From a bacterium (GTDB lineage Bacteria; NPL-UPA2; JAUVJM01), in assembly GCA_030596585.1 (NCBI GenBank), contig JAUVJM010000009.1:1-23875 (forward strand): a stretch of 23,875 bases of DNA, written 5' to 3'. Below are positions 1 to 6,692 of the stretch, in pieces. Positions within the stretch are counted from its first letter, which is position 1, and each line of letters begins with the position of its first letter. Both the position numbers and the translations under genes were made by a program. The notes beneath the pieces are model-generated. The model ran no database searches, had not been told where the DNA came from, and worked only from the letters and a program-made list of their open reading frames with translations.

Positions 1-206
1 CGGAGCGGGCCAGTCCCGTTGTTAATGCTTTCCAGGGATATTGCACACTGAAAAGCGCCTGAAACACAGAATTTTCTGTCTTTCCTAACAGCCTTCAGCC
101 TACAGTCCAAACGACCTGAATAGTTACAAACTATCAACCATAAACTGCTTTTAATATATGCTACCAAGATTTCCCTCCAAAGCAAGCGAAATACAGGGGT
201 TGATTT
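1..206. other. Non-coding stretch downstream of the purine operon
   Basis: I see no convincing gene here. It follows the stop codon of the purS-like gene on the minus strand. It is fairly AT-rich and contains a short hairpin around ACAGAATTTTCTGT but no clear run of T after it, so I do not call a terminator. Confidence 0.4.
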
Positions 207-755
207 TCACAACACGATATATGTCTGAGAGTGAGAATTTGTGAGCAACCCGCTGTTCATACTTGAAGTCAGGGCAATATCTTCCGCCGTTTTTCTTGCG
301 CTATCCGGACTCTGTGCACTCAAAAGGAGCTTCCACAACACGCCTCTTTCCACATTTCCTATCCTGCCGCCGTAACCGTAAGTGTGTCGCAGCGCATCGC
401 GGGCAGAAACCGCTTTCCCGTCCTGATAGTAGCTGACGATAACTCCAACCTCGTACGGTCCTCCTTCATCCTGCTTCTGCGGAGACAGCTTTGCCTGTCC
501 CGATTCTGCCGCTTTCAGAACACACGTCTGCTTGTTTGGATTCACAAATATCCTCGTGGCGGCAAACTCTCTCCCGAGTTTTTCTGCTGTTTGCAAATCT
601 TCTGCCTGAACCTGTATTACCCACCGCTCTTCTCTCCGGACATCAAGAAGAACCGACTCATAACCCATATCCCGCCGAAGAGTATTCTTTGCGGTAAGAG
701 CCACAGTGTCGGCAGTCTTCAACCTCACAAGAAGTTCAATATGGTATGTTTTCAA
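207..755 (-). CDS. purS: PurS-like FGAM synthase subunit with two PurS domains in one chain
   Basis: PurS is the small subunit that bridges PurQ and PurL in three-part formylglycinamidine ribonucleotide synthase, the fourth step of purine synthesis. It is normally about 80-85 residues and works as a dimer. This protein has 182 residues and reads as two PurS-like units. Unit 1 (about 1-82) has a start strand YHIELLVRLKTAD and an end FVNPNKQTCVL. A polar linker spans about 83-99. Unit 2 (about 100-182) has YEVGVIVSYYQDG and ends GLLTNSHSQTYIVL. Both have the order strand, GY/YGYGG turn, 'V..VRR' or 'V.RGV' strand, A-rich helix, then a hydrophobic 'NP/NS' end. The start is TTG with GAGGGA a few bases upstream, and the gene overlaps the end of purQ by 20 bp. 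That coupling and the purL-purQ-purS order support the call. I recognise the family from pattern, not alignment, and unit 2 is the more diverged. Confidence 0.72.
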   Translation of the reverse strand: MKTYHIELLVRLKTADTVALTAKNTLRRDMGYESVLLDVRREERWVIQVQAEDLQTAEKLGREFAATRIFVNPNKQTCVLKAAESGQAKLSPQKQDEGGPYEVGVIVSYYQDGKAVSARDALRHTYGYGGRIGNVERGVLWKLLLSAQSPDSARKTAEDIALTSSMNSGLLTNSHSQTYIVL

Positions 756-1656
756 GATATTCCCTCATCGACTCAAATATCTTCCTGCCCGGGCCAGCCT
801 CCGTCATCCTCTGCCAGCTGCCGTATGCGTCCCGCTTTGCCTCAGCGTACTCATCTCCGGTATCATCAGGAACCTGCCTGAGCCATGCCGCCCTCTCAGG
901 ATGCGGCATCAGTGCAAAAACGTTACCGGCCGGGTTGCAAATCCCCGCAATATTGTCAGTTGACCCGTTTGGATTAACAGGAAATCTGTCTTCAACTTTG
1001 CCATCAACAGTGGAGTACCTCAACACTATCTGCCCGTTATCATACATGGACTCGATTAATCCCTTTTTCCTCGTCACAAACCTGCCCTCGGCATGAGCAA
1101 CAGGCATCGGAAACACTTCGGATTTCTCAAAGAAACGGGTGAAAGCGCATTTCCCTTTTCGTGTCGAATGCACCACATGAACCCAATTGCAATAATAGCC
1201 GGATGTGCCCGTATTGGGAGCAAGAGCCATCTCAAGTTCCCCCGGATTAACGCCGGGAATCATACCGCTTTCTACAAGAACCTGAGCTCCGTTACATATG
1301 CCAAGAACAGGCTTCCCCTTCGCCGCTTCACCGAATATGGTTCTCATAATACCTTTCTTTGCAGCTATTGCCCCTGCACGAACCCTGTCCTGATAGGAAA
1401 ATCCCCCGGGAATGATGTACCCGTCATACTCATCCAGAGAAGCGGCATCCCTGTTCCAGCGGAAAATCTCCGCCTCCATTCCGGATGCCATCACAGCCCT
1501 TGCCGTCTCATACTCGCAGTTACTTCCCGGATACTGAATTATCGCAATCTTTTTCATTTCGCGTAACTTGTGACTACTGCTCGAACCCAACTTTTGCGTT
1601 TTTGAAGCGACTTTCGTTATTTTAGGCAAAAAAATGCGAGAGTTGGGTTGTGACAT
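736..1656 (-). CDS. purQ: FGAM synthase glutaminase subunit PurQ, with repeat-derived N-terminus
   Basis: PurQ is the class I glutamine amidotransferase subunit that supplies ammonia to PurL. The fold starts at residue 34 of the long form (MKKIAIIQYPGSNCE, first base 1557). The nucleophile Cys121 lies in GICNGAQVL and His251/Glu253 in PHPER, completing the triad. The first 33 residues (MSQPNSRIFLPKITKVASKT...) have no counterpart in the family and are encoded by a palindromic repeat at 1584-1649. I chose 1656 because it has AGGAG seven bases upstream, just beyond the purL stop, while the ATG at 1557 has no visible ribosome site. The repeat therefore seems to have landed between the ribosome site and the original start and to be read in frame. 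Even without the extension the protein is about 273 residues, somewhat longer than the ~230 usual for PurQ, the extra being near the C-terminus. It follows purL closely and overlaps the purS-like gene. Confidence 0.93.
   Translation of the reverse strand: MSQPNSRIFLPKITKVASKTQKLGSSSSHKLREMKKIAIIQYPGSNCEYETARAVMASGMEAEIFRWNRDAASLDEYDGYIIPGGFSYQDRVRAGAIAAKKGIMRTIFGEAAKGKPVLGICNGAQVLVESGMIPGVNPGELEMALAPNTGTSGYYCNWVHVVHSTRKGKCAFTRFFEKSEVFPMPVAHAEGRFVTRKKGLIESMYDNGQIVLRYSTVDGKVEDRFPVNPNGSTDNIAGICNPAGNVFALMPHPERAAWLRQVPDDTGDEYAEAKRDAYGSWQRMTEAGPGRKIFESMREYLENIPY
1584..1649. repeat. Palindromic repeat inside the purQ 5' end
   Basis: The outer arms AACCCAACT and AGTTGGGTT form an inverted repeat that continues inward with mismatches (TTTTGCGTTTTT against the complement of AAAAAAATGCGAGA). 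The loop holds GCGACTTTCGTTATTTTAGG, which recurs at 10290-10309 before tolB. Read on the minus strand it encodes LPKITKVASKTQK in purQ; the tolB copy encodes LPKITKVAHKTQK in the tolB frame. Confidence 0.8.
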
Positions 1657-1666
1657 AGTCCATCTC

Positions 1667-4039
1667 CTATTTCAAGGCTTCAGCAATACCGCCTCTCCAT
1701 GCTTCTTCCATCGCGGATACGGATAACCTCAACACTTCTTTTTCACCGGACCTGACAGTGAAAACCGGTTCTTCCACAACAACCCCGATGTGAAAAATCT
1801 CCAATCCGCGTTCGGCAAAAATCCTCTCAACACCCGGGCCGTTTCCGGGCGAAACCTCCAGAACAAAACCGCTGGATTCTGAAAATAGCTTCTTATCATC
1901 CCTCAGCGGAGAGCCTATCCTCTCAAGATCAATTTCAGCCCCTTTGCATGCCGGCTGATGTCTTCCACAAACCAGCATCTCCGAGAGTGTTACTGCTAAT
2001 CCTCCGCCGGATATGTCATGCGCCGCCAGCAGATGCCCCGCCGAGATGCAGTCTATAACAGCGTATATAGCCTTTCTCTCTTCCTCATAGCGAACCTGAG
2101 GAACATTTTTCCCGAGCGCACCAAACATCCTGCGGTAATACTCGGACCCCCCAAGCTCATCATACCTGCCGCCGACAAGATATATTCTGCTTGCGGCTTC
2201 TTTGAACCTCATGGTTAGCGCCCGGCTGTAATCTTCCATCACACCCACACAGGCAATTATCGGGGAGGGAGCAATTGACTTTCCTGCCGCCGACTCATTG
2301 TAGAAACTCACGTTCCCCGACACGATCGGAACGGGCATTTCGGGATGTCCTTTTAGCCACAAGTTTTTGGCGGCATCGCTTACACCGCGCACGCCCTCCT
2401 CAAACTGCCAGAAAGCTTCCGGATTCTCAGGGTTGCCATAGTTGAGACAATCCGTAAGCCCGCTCGGAACCGCCCCGACACACGCCACGTTTCTCATCGC
2501 TTCGGCCACCGCATTAGCTCCTCCCCAATACGGGTCAATCAATCCGTACAAAGGATTCCCGTCGGTGGAGAGAGCTATACCCGCCCTGCTTCCCTCCTCC
2601 TCAAGGGGAGCAATAACCCCTGCATCAGCCTCCCCGGGTCTTATTACAGCATTTCCCTGAACCTCCGTGTCATACGAACGAAAGATTGCCTCGCGGGAAG
2701 AAACATTCGGCCCCCCCAACACTTTCAGGAGAACCTCCCCGAGGTTGCCCGGCTCCTGAAACTCAGGTTCGGAAAGATGCCTCACGACAGGCTTTGACTG
2801 CCTCTCATAGCAGATTCCCTTTGTCAGCTCATGTATGGGAATATCGCACACTACCTCCCCCATCCAGTGCATAACATACCTGTCCCCGGAAGTAACCTTC
2901 CCTATCACACTTGCCCTGGCGCCCTCGTATATGTTGGGAAGGTCCCAGTCCTCATTATAAATCCTGAGGACTTCCTCCGTTAACTCAGGCGGAACAATGA
3001 GAAGATACCTCTCCTGAGTTTCCCCGCAGGCTATGACCTCAGGGAGCATGTCAGTCATCGAAACGTGTACCTTTTCAAGGTCTATGTCAATCCCGCAGCT
3101 TCCTGCCGCCCCCATCTCAGAAGAAGCGCAGGCTAATCCCCCGCCGCCCAAATCCTTGAAACCTATTTCCATGCCTTTTTCTCGAGCCAGCTTCCACACG
3201 GCAGAGTTCGACTTGCGCATGAGAAGAACGTTTTTCAGAAACGGGTCGTGCACCTGCACCGCTCCCCTGCTCTCTTCTTCTTCCCCCCCGCCAAGAATTT
3301 GCGACGCAAAAGTGACACCGCCGAATCCGCTATCGTCGGTAGGTTTGCCCACAAGAATAACGTCGTACCCCTTCTCTCCCGCACCCTCAGGAGCCCGGCT
3401 GTGAATTATCTCATCTTCCCTGATAACCCCGAGAGCCACGACATTGACCAGACAATTATCGTTGAACGATTCATCGAAATAGACATCGCCGCCGATATTC
3501 GGCACACCAAGCGCATTGCCGTATTCCCATATCCCCTGCCTCACACCGCGCGCAATCCACTTTACTTTCTCCTTTTCACTGCCCTCCACATCTCCAAACC
3601 GAAGAGGGTCCGCCACTGCCACAACCCTCGCCCCCATACAATCAACGTCCCGCACAACTCCGCCGATGCCGGTCGCCGAACCTTCCACAGGAAGAACCTG
3701 CGAGGGATGGTTATGGCTCTCGTGAGCAATGACCACGCCGTATCTCCTGCCATTAACCGCAGCAAGAGCAATAATACCGGCATCCTCTTCTATGCTCTGG
3801 ATGACGTTAGGAGCTTTTAGCGGAAGGTACTTCTTGAGGATTTTCGCACTGCTCTTGTACGAGCAGTGTTCACTCCATTCGATATCAAGTATGAAACACT
3901 CGACAATCGAGGGATCTCTCCCGAGAATGGATGCGATTTTCCTTGCTTCCTGCGCCGTTAACCCCAGACGCGCTTTCTTCAACTCTTCCTCAAGCAGATC
4001 ATCCTTCTCCAACCGGCTAACGGGTAAAACCTTTTCCAA
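1667..4039 (-). CDS. purL: FGAM synthase ATP-dependent subunit PurL (small type)
   Basis: PurL converts FGAR, ATP and PurQ-delivered ammonia to FGAM. At 790 residues it is the small PurL that needs separate PurQ and PurS. Visible motifs are EWSEHCSYKSS near the N-terminus, ESHNHPSQVLPVEG (nucleotide/metal site), DPFLKNVLLMRKSNSAVW, the glycine-rich KDLGGGGLACASSEM, and in the second half SGNVSFYNES, AHDISGGGLAV and SESSGFVLEV. These mark the duplicated AIR-synthetase-like halves. The start is TTG, chosen because GGAGGAG lies five bases upstream and no in-frame ATG precedes the family start. The stop TAG overlaps the ribosome site of purQ, so the genes are coupled. Confidence 0.96.
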   Translation of the reverse strand: MEKVLPVSRLEKDDLLEEELKKARLGLTAQEARKIASILGRDPSIVECFILDIEWSEHCSYKSSAKILKKYLPLKAPNVIQSIEEDAGIIALAAVNGRRYGVVIAHESHNHPSQVLPVEGSATGIGGVVRDVDCMGARVVAVADPLRFGDVEGSEKEKVKWIARGVRQGIWEYGNALGVPNIGGDVYFDESFNDNCLVNVVALGVIREDEIIHSRAPEGAGEKGYDVILVGKPTDDSGFGGVTFASQILGGGEEEESRGAVQVHDPFLKNVLLMRKSNSAVWKLAREKGMEIGFKDLGGGGLACASSEMGAAGSCGIDIDLEKVHVSMTDMLPEVIACGETQERYLLIVPPELTEEVLRIYNEDWDLPNIYEGARASVIGKVTSGDRYVMHWMGEVVCDIPIHELTKGICYERQSKPVVRHLSEPEFQEPGNLGEVLLKVLGGPNVSSREAIFRSYDTEVQGNAVIRPGEADAGVIAPLEEEGSRAGIALSTDGNPLYGLIDPYWGGANAVAEAMRNVACVGAVPSGLTDCLNYGNPENPEAFWQFEEGVRGVSDAAKNLWLKGHPEMPVPIVSGNVSFYNESAAGKSIAPSPIIACVGVMEDYSRALTMRFKEAASRIYLVGGRYDELGGSEYYRRMFGALGKNVPQVRYEEERKAIYAVIDCISAGHLLAAHDISGGGLAVTLSEMLVCGRHQPACKGAEIDLERIGSPLRDDKKLFSESSGFVLEVSPGNGPGVERIFAERGLEIFHIGVVVEEPVFTVRSGEKEVLRLSVSAMEEAWRGGIAEALK

Positions 4040-4066
4040 TTATCTCCTCCAGACCTATGATCAGCG

Positions 4067-4096
4067 ACTATACACCTTGCCTGTAATCAATGATAA
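4067..4096 (-). promoter_or_regulatory. Possible sigma-70-type promoter of the purine operon
   Basis: On the minus strand TTATCA (4096-4091) and TATAGT (4072-4067) are 18 bases apart, about 30 bases before the purL start. The -10 box differs from consensus at one position and the -35 box at two. Such matches arise by chance, so this is weak. Confidence 0.25.
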
Positions 4097-4107
4097 TACA
4101 CCTTATT

Positions 4108-4426
4108 CTTCGAGCCTGTCGAGAAGCATTATCATACTTTCGTCCATTCGCCCGAGATTAATTTCCGTTTCTTTTCCTGCCGCCAATCCTTGATTTGCCT
4201 TTCCCTTTCTCTCGCTTCTTCAAAACTATCATATTCCTCTAAATAGACCAATTGTTTAGGTTTATGTTTAGATGTATATTTTGATCCCAAACCTGATAAA
4301 TGCTATGTCCAGCGTTGGTTTGGTTTCCAAGTCATCCCAGTATAGTATGTCCTATCTTCGCATTCGATTATATAGACATACCATCTCCATTCATTCATAA
4401 GTTTTTACTTCTCGACAGGCTCGAAG
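4108..4426. mobile_element. 319 bp inverted-repeat cassette carrying a GIY-YIG gene
   Basis: A perfect 19-base inverted repeat, CTTCGAGCCTGTCGAGAAG at 4108-4126 and its complement at 4408-4426, brackets a single small gene that fills nearly all the space. No transposase is present, so the unit would be passive or moved in trans. It sits between the GH130 gene and purL. The cassette idea is inference from the bracketing. Confidence 0.6.
4132..4398 (-). pseudogene. GIY-YIG nuclease-like protein broken by one amber codon
   Basis: Small GIY-YIG domain protein of the UvrC-N-terminal type (YhbQ/UPF0213-like, usually 80-100 residues). Starting at the ATG at 4398 the frame reads MNEWRWYVYIIECEDRTYYT, then GMTWKPNQRWT, then TAG at 4303-4305, then HLSGLGSKYTSKHKPKQLVY and on to ...ERERQIKDWRQEKKRKLISG, ending at TGA (4132-4134). 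YVYIIEC corresponds to GIY and TYYTG to YIG. The family has a Glu before the His at the stop position, so one G-to-T change (GAG to TAG) explains the break. Everything after the stop stays in frame and well conserved, so the break looks recent. Other genes here end in TAG (purL, tolA), which argues against TAG being a sense codon. Confidence 0.8.
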
Positions 4427-4442
4427 TGTAAATGTTTTGACT

Positions 4443-5357
4443 TCACGGCAAAAGCTTATCCAGTTTTTGTGTTGCCACACAGATAACTTTGTCGGCTCCG
4501 CCATAGTAAACAAACAATCTATCATTCTTCAGAACGGCACCACAGGTGAAAACGACATTCGGAACATCCCCGACCCTCTCAAATTCCGTCTCTGGCTCAA
4601 GAATCGGCTCCCTGGAGCGGTAGATTATTATCTCAGGATCATCAAGCGCAACCAACGCCAGCCCCAATCTGTAAACTTTCGCTTCATCCACGCTATGATA
4701 GATAAAAAGCCATCCCCTCCGTGTCTTTATGGGAGGAGCGCCTGCACCCAGCTTGAGTTTCTCCCAGCTGCTTCCCCTCGGCATCATTACAATGTTCGAA
4801 TCTTTCCAGTGCAGGAGGTCTTCCGAATAAGAAACCCAGATGTGCGGATGAAGACGATGGTATATTACCCATCTCCCCTTTATCTTCTCGGGAAACAAAA
4901 CCACATCCTTATTGTTTACCATGCGAAAGGGGAACATTCTCCTGCTCCAATTCCATCTCTTGTTCAAAAAATCGTCTGCTTTTATCGTAACCTCTCCGAC
5001 CTGAGGCATATCACCATACGCCGTATAGAACATAAAATATTCCTGCTCGATTCTGGTTATCCTCGGGTCTTCGCACCCCATGGACTCAAACTCATGTCCG
5101 GGAGAAAATATCGGCTCCGGCAGGCGCTCATCAATTTTGAAACCGTCGCTGGAAGCTGCATATCCCAGCCGGGAGATGTTGTCATCTCCCTGAGCTCTGT
5201 AGACGATATGAACTTTCCCGCCATCGTAAACAGAGGCACAGTTAAACACACACCGCGATTCCCAGGAATTCCCGGGAATCGGTTCGAGAATGGGATTTCC
5301 TTCGAACCTCTCCAGTATATCCAAGCCATCCCTCACGAGCAGATATTCAGTGAACAC
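4443..5357 (-). CDS. GH130 family glycoside phosphorylase-like protein
   Basis: GH130 enzymes mostly phosphorolyse beta-mannosides (mannosyl-glucose, mannobiose or manno-oligosaccharides). The protein has 304 residues, as usual. Family features are RFEGNPILEPIP..SWESRCVFNC near the start, KVHIVYRAQG, the GCEDPR motif with the probable catalytic Asp97, KDVVLFP, HPHIWVSYSEDL, GAGAPPIKTRRGWLFIYH and a final TCGAVL..D.LFVYYGGAD. The five-bladed propeller fold is known for the family. The GTG start at 5357 lies inside a dispersed repeat, and residues 2-7 (FTEYLL) are repeat-encoded. No good ribosome site is visible, and the next in-frame start is GTG at 5336. Exact substrate cannot be read from the sequence. 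It is the third gene after two glycosyltransferases on the same strand, which suggests mannose-containing glycan metabolism. Confidence 0.85.
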   Translation of the reverse strand: MFTEYLLVRDGLDILERFEGNPILEPIPGNSWESRCVFNCASVYDGGKVHIVYRAQGDDNISRLGYAASSDGFKIDERLPEPIFSPGHEFESMGCEDPRITRIEQEYFMFYTAYGDMPQVGEVTIKADDFLNKRWNWSRRMFPFRMVNNKDVVLFPEKIKGRWVIYHRLHPHIWVSYSEDLLHWKDSNIVMMPRGSSWEKLKLGAGAPPIKTRRGWLFIYHSVDEAKVYRLGLALVALDDPEIIIYRSREPILEPETEFERVGDVPNVVFTCGAVLKNDRLFVYYGGADKVICVATQKLDKLLP

Positions 5358-5447
5358 GTGTCATTCTGAGCACATTTGTTGTCACTCAGTATAAACTCCG
5401 CGAAGAATCCCTGGAGATTCTTCGTCACTTCGTTCCTCAGAATGACA
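5338..5447. repeat. Palindromic dispersed repeat, copy 1 (GH130 5' end)
   Basis: The core is GTGTCATTCTGAG at 5358-5370, a central hairpin GAAGAATCC..GGAGATTCTTC and a closing CTCAGAATGACA at 5437-5447. A ~110 bp copy of the same unit lies in inverted orientation at 7902-8025, sharing TCAGTATAAACTCCGCGAAG. The similarity runs into the GH130 coding start. Confidence 0.8.
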
Positions 5448-5484
5448 AGTTCTCTATAAGGCAAGCTAATTGTGAAACACTACA

Positions 5485-5597
5485 CTAGCACACTGTAACA
5501 TTAATTTTTGTTGGTAGTCGCAGGCTTTAGCCTGCGCACCCTAAAGGGTGCGACTACAGTTGTTACTTTCAAGAATTTGTGTTACAAAGCACTATAC
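5485..5597. repeat. Nested palindrome with cloverleaf potential
   Basis: The centre (5514-5557) has an outer stem GTAGTC/GACTAC enclosing two perfect hairpins, GCAGGCTTTAGCCTGC (5520-5535) and GCACCCTAAAGGGTGC (5536-5551). Around it lie diverged inverted arms, CACACTGTAACATTAATTTT on the left and AAGAATTTGTGTTACAAAGC on the right. A half copy of the arm (AAAATTTATGTTACAGCGCG) is at about 6665-6684, and a partial copy of the centre is at 13321-13367. It follows the stop of no gene on its left, and lies just downstream of the glycosyltransferase ending at 5602, so it could also serve as a 3' hairpin. Confidence 0.75.
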
Positions 5598-5601
5598 GTT
5601 C

Positions 5602-6636
5602 CTACCCCAGGAGCGATTCGAATAGATCAATGAATTGCCGGGCTATAACCTTAGTTGAATTCCTATTAACAAAGGCTTCCGCCACTTCCCTGTGCGCCTG
5701 GTAAATCTTACCGTCTTTGAAAACGTCAACAAGTGTTCCCTTTAAATCCTCAAAATCGGCATACCGCACCACTTCTTCCTTGAACGGGAAGAAAAAATCC
5801 GACTGCCCGGGAACCACAATGGGACACCCCGTCCCCAGCGCCTGGAATACGGTGGATGAGACAACTGCCCGGTAACGGCTTTGAAACTTGTGAAGTATCA
5901 CAGCATCAGATGCAAATAGATAGTCATCGAACCTTTCATGAGACAGAGCTTCTTCTTTGCGGACAATCATCCACCGCGGCGGGTTTTCCTCCTCGAGAAA
6001 TTCATAGTTTGGAGGTATAAGTACAAGAAGAATTGCTTCGTCTTTCAGCTCATTCGGCAGTTCCCGTAGAAACGGCCTGTATCCTCTCTGGCAAAACTGA
6101 CAGACTATCTTCTTGTCAGGAGGCAAATCGAGAGCTTTCCTGGCTTCAGCCTTATCCTTCTTTCTTACAGGAAAGCAGGGGAAGTGAATCATTTTCGCAT
6201 CCTCATAGACGCTGTTCAGGAAATTCTGTCTATGAGAGAAATAGACTACCCTGTCCCAGTCAAACTGGTAGAACCACGCTTCCCTGGGAAGCGCATTTTC
6301 ATGGACCACGTGCACAGTCTTTGCTTTCTTATGAATCATAGGAAGAATTTTTGCCAGGTTTTCTACCGGAAGTATTCTCAAATCCTCAACTACAAAAACG
6401 TCAAACTGCTTTTTTAACATGGGTGTCGGGTCAAGGTAACCCGTTCTTCTGGTTCCAAAACACCTTGTTACATAATCTTCATCCTTCCCCGTGAAACCCT
6501 CGCCGTGAAAATCCTCTTTTGTGAAAGTGAAAACGCTCAGTTCATGTCCCATTTCAATCCACGCTTTGCCGACAGCTTCAGCGTGTATTGCCACTCCGCT
6601 GTCCGTGTTCCATGAACTCATCATTCCTATCTTCAT
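5602..6636 (-). CDS. Glycosyltransferase, GT-B fold, group 1-like
   Basis: The protein has 344 residues. It starts MKIGMMSSWNTDSGVAIHAE, a typical GT-B N-terminal strand and glycine loop. The N-terminal half has VFVVEDLR and KTVHVVHENALPREAWF. The C-terminal half has KKIVCQFCQRGYRPFLREL and a donor-site segment around VFQALGTGCPIVVPGQSDFF, where the usual group 1 motif is E-x7-E; here the first Glu of that motif is not evident. So the donor sugar cannot be guessed and the enzyme is a divergent member. AAGGAGG lies 8 bases before the ATG. It follows the other glycosyltransferase by 56 bases on the same strand. Confidence 0.75.
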   Translation of the reverse strand: MKIGMMSSWNTDSGVAIHAEAVGKAWIEMGHELSVFTFTKEDFHGEGFTGKDEDYVTRCFGTRRTGYLDPTPMLKKQFDVFVVEDLRILPVENLAKILPMIHKKAKTVHVVHENALPREAWFYQFDWDRVVYFSHRQNFLNSVYEDAKMIHFPCFPVRKKDKAEARKALDLPPDKKIVCQFCQRGYRPFLRELPNELKDEAILLVLIPPNYEFLEEENPPRWMIVRKEEALSHERFDDYLFASDAVILHKFQSRYRAVVSSTVFQALGTGCPIVVPGQSDFFFPFKEEVVRYADFEDLKGTLVDVFKDGKIYQAHREVAEAFVNRNSTKVIARQFIDLFESLLG

Positions 6637-6692
6637 TCCGTTAGACCTCCTTGTTCTTGATAGTTAAAAATTTATGTTACAGCGCGCTACTA

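Noticed and set aside
3248..3820. Long plus-strand frames opposite purL
   Set aside because: Shadows of the purL codon pattern; rich in Pro, Ser and Arg, with no domain and no ribosome site.
4132..4398. TAG read as an amino acid (recoding or suppression)
   Set aside because: Several intact genes here end in TAG, including purL, tolA and the helicase fusion, so a simple mutation is likelier.
4437..5369. A 310-codon open frame on the plus strand covering all of GH130
   Set aside because: It is the exact antisense of a well-conserved GH130 gene and its translation has no recognisable motifs.
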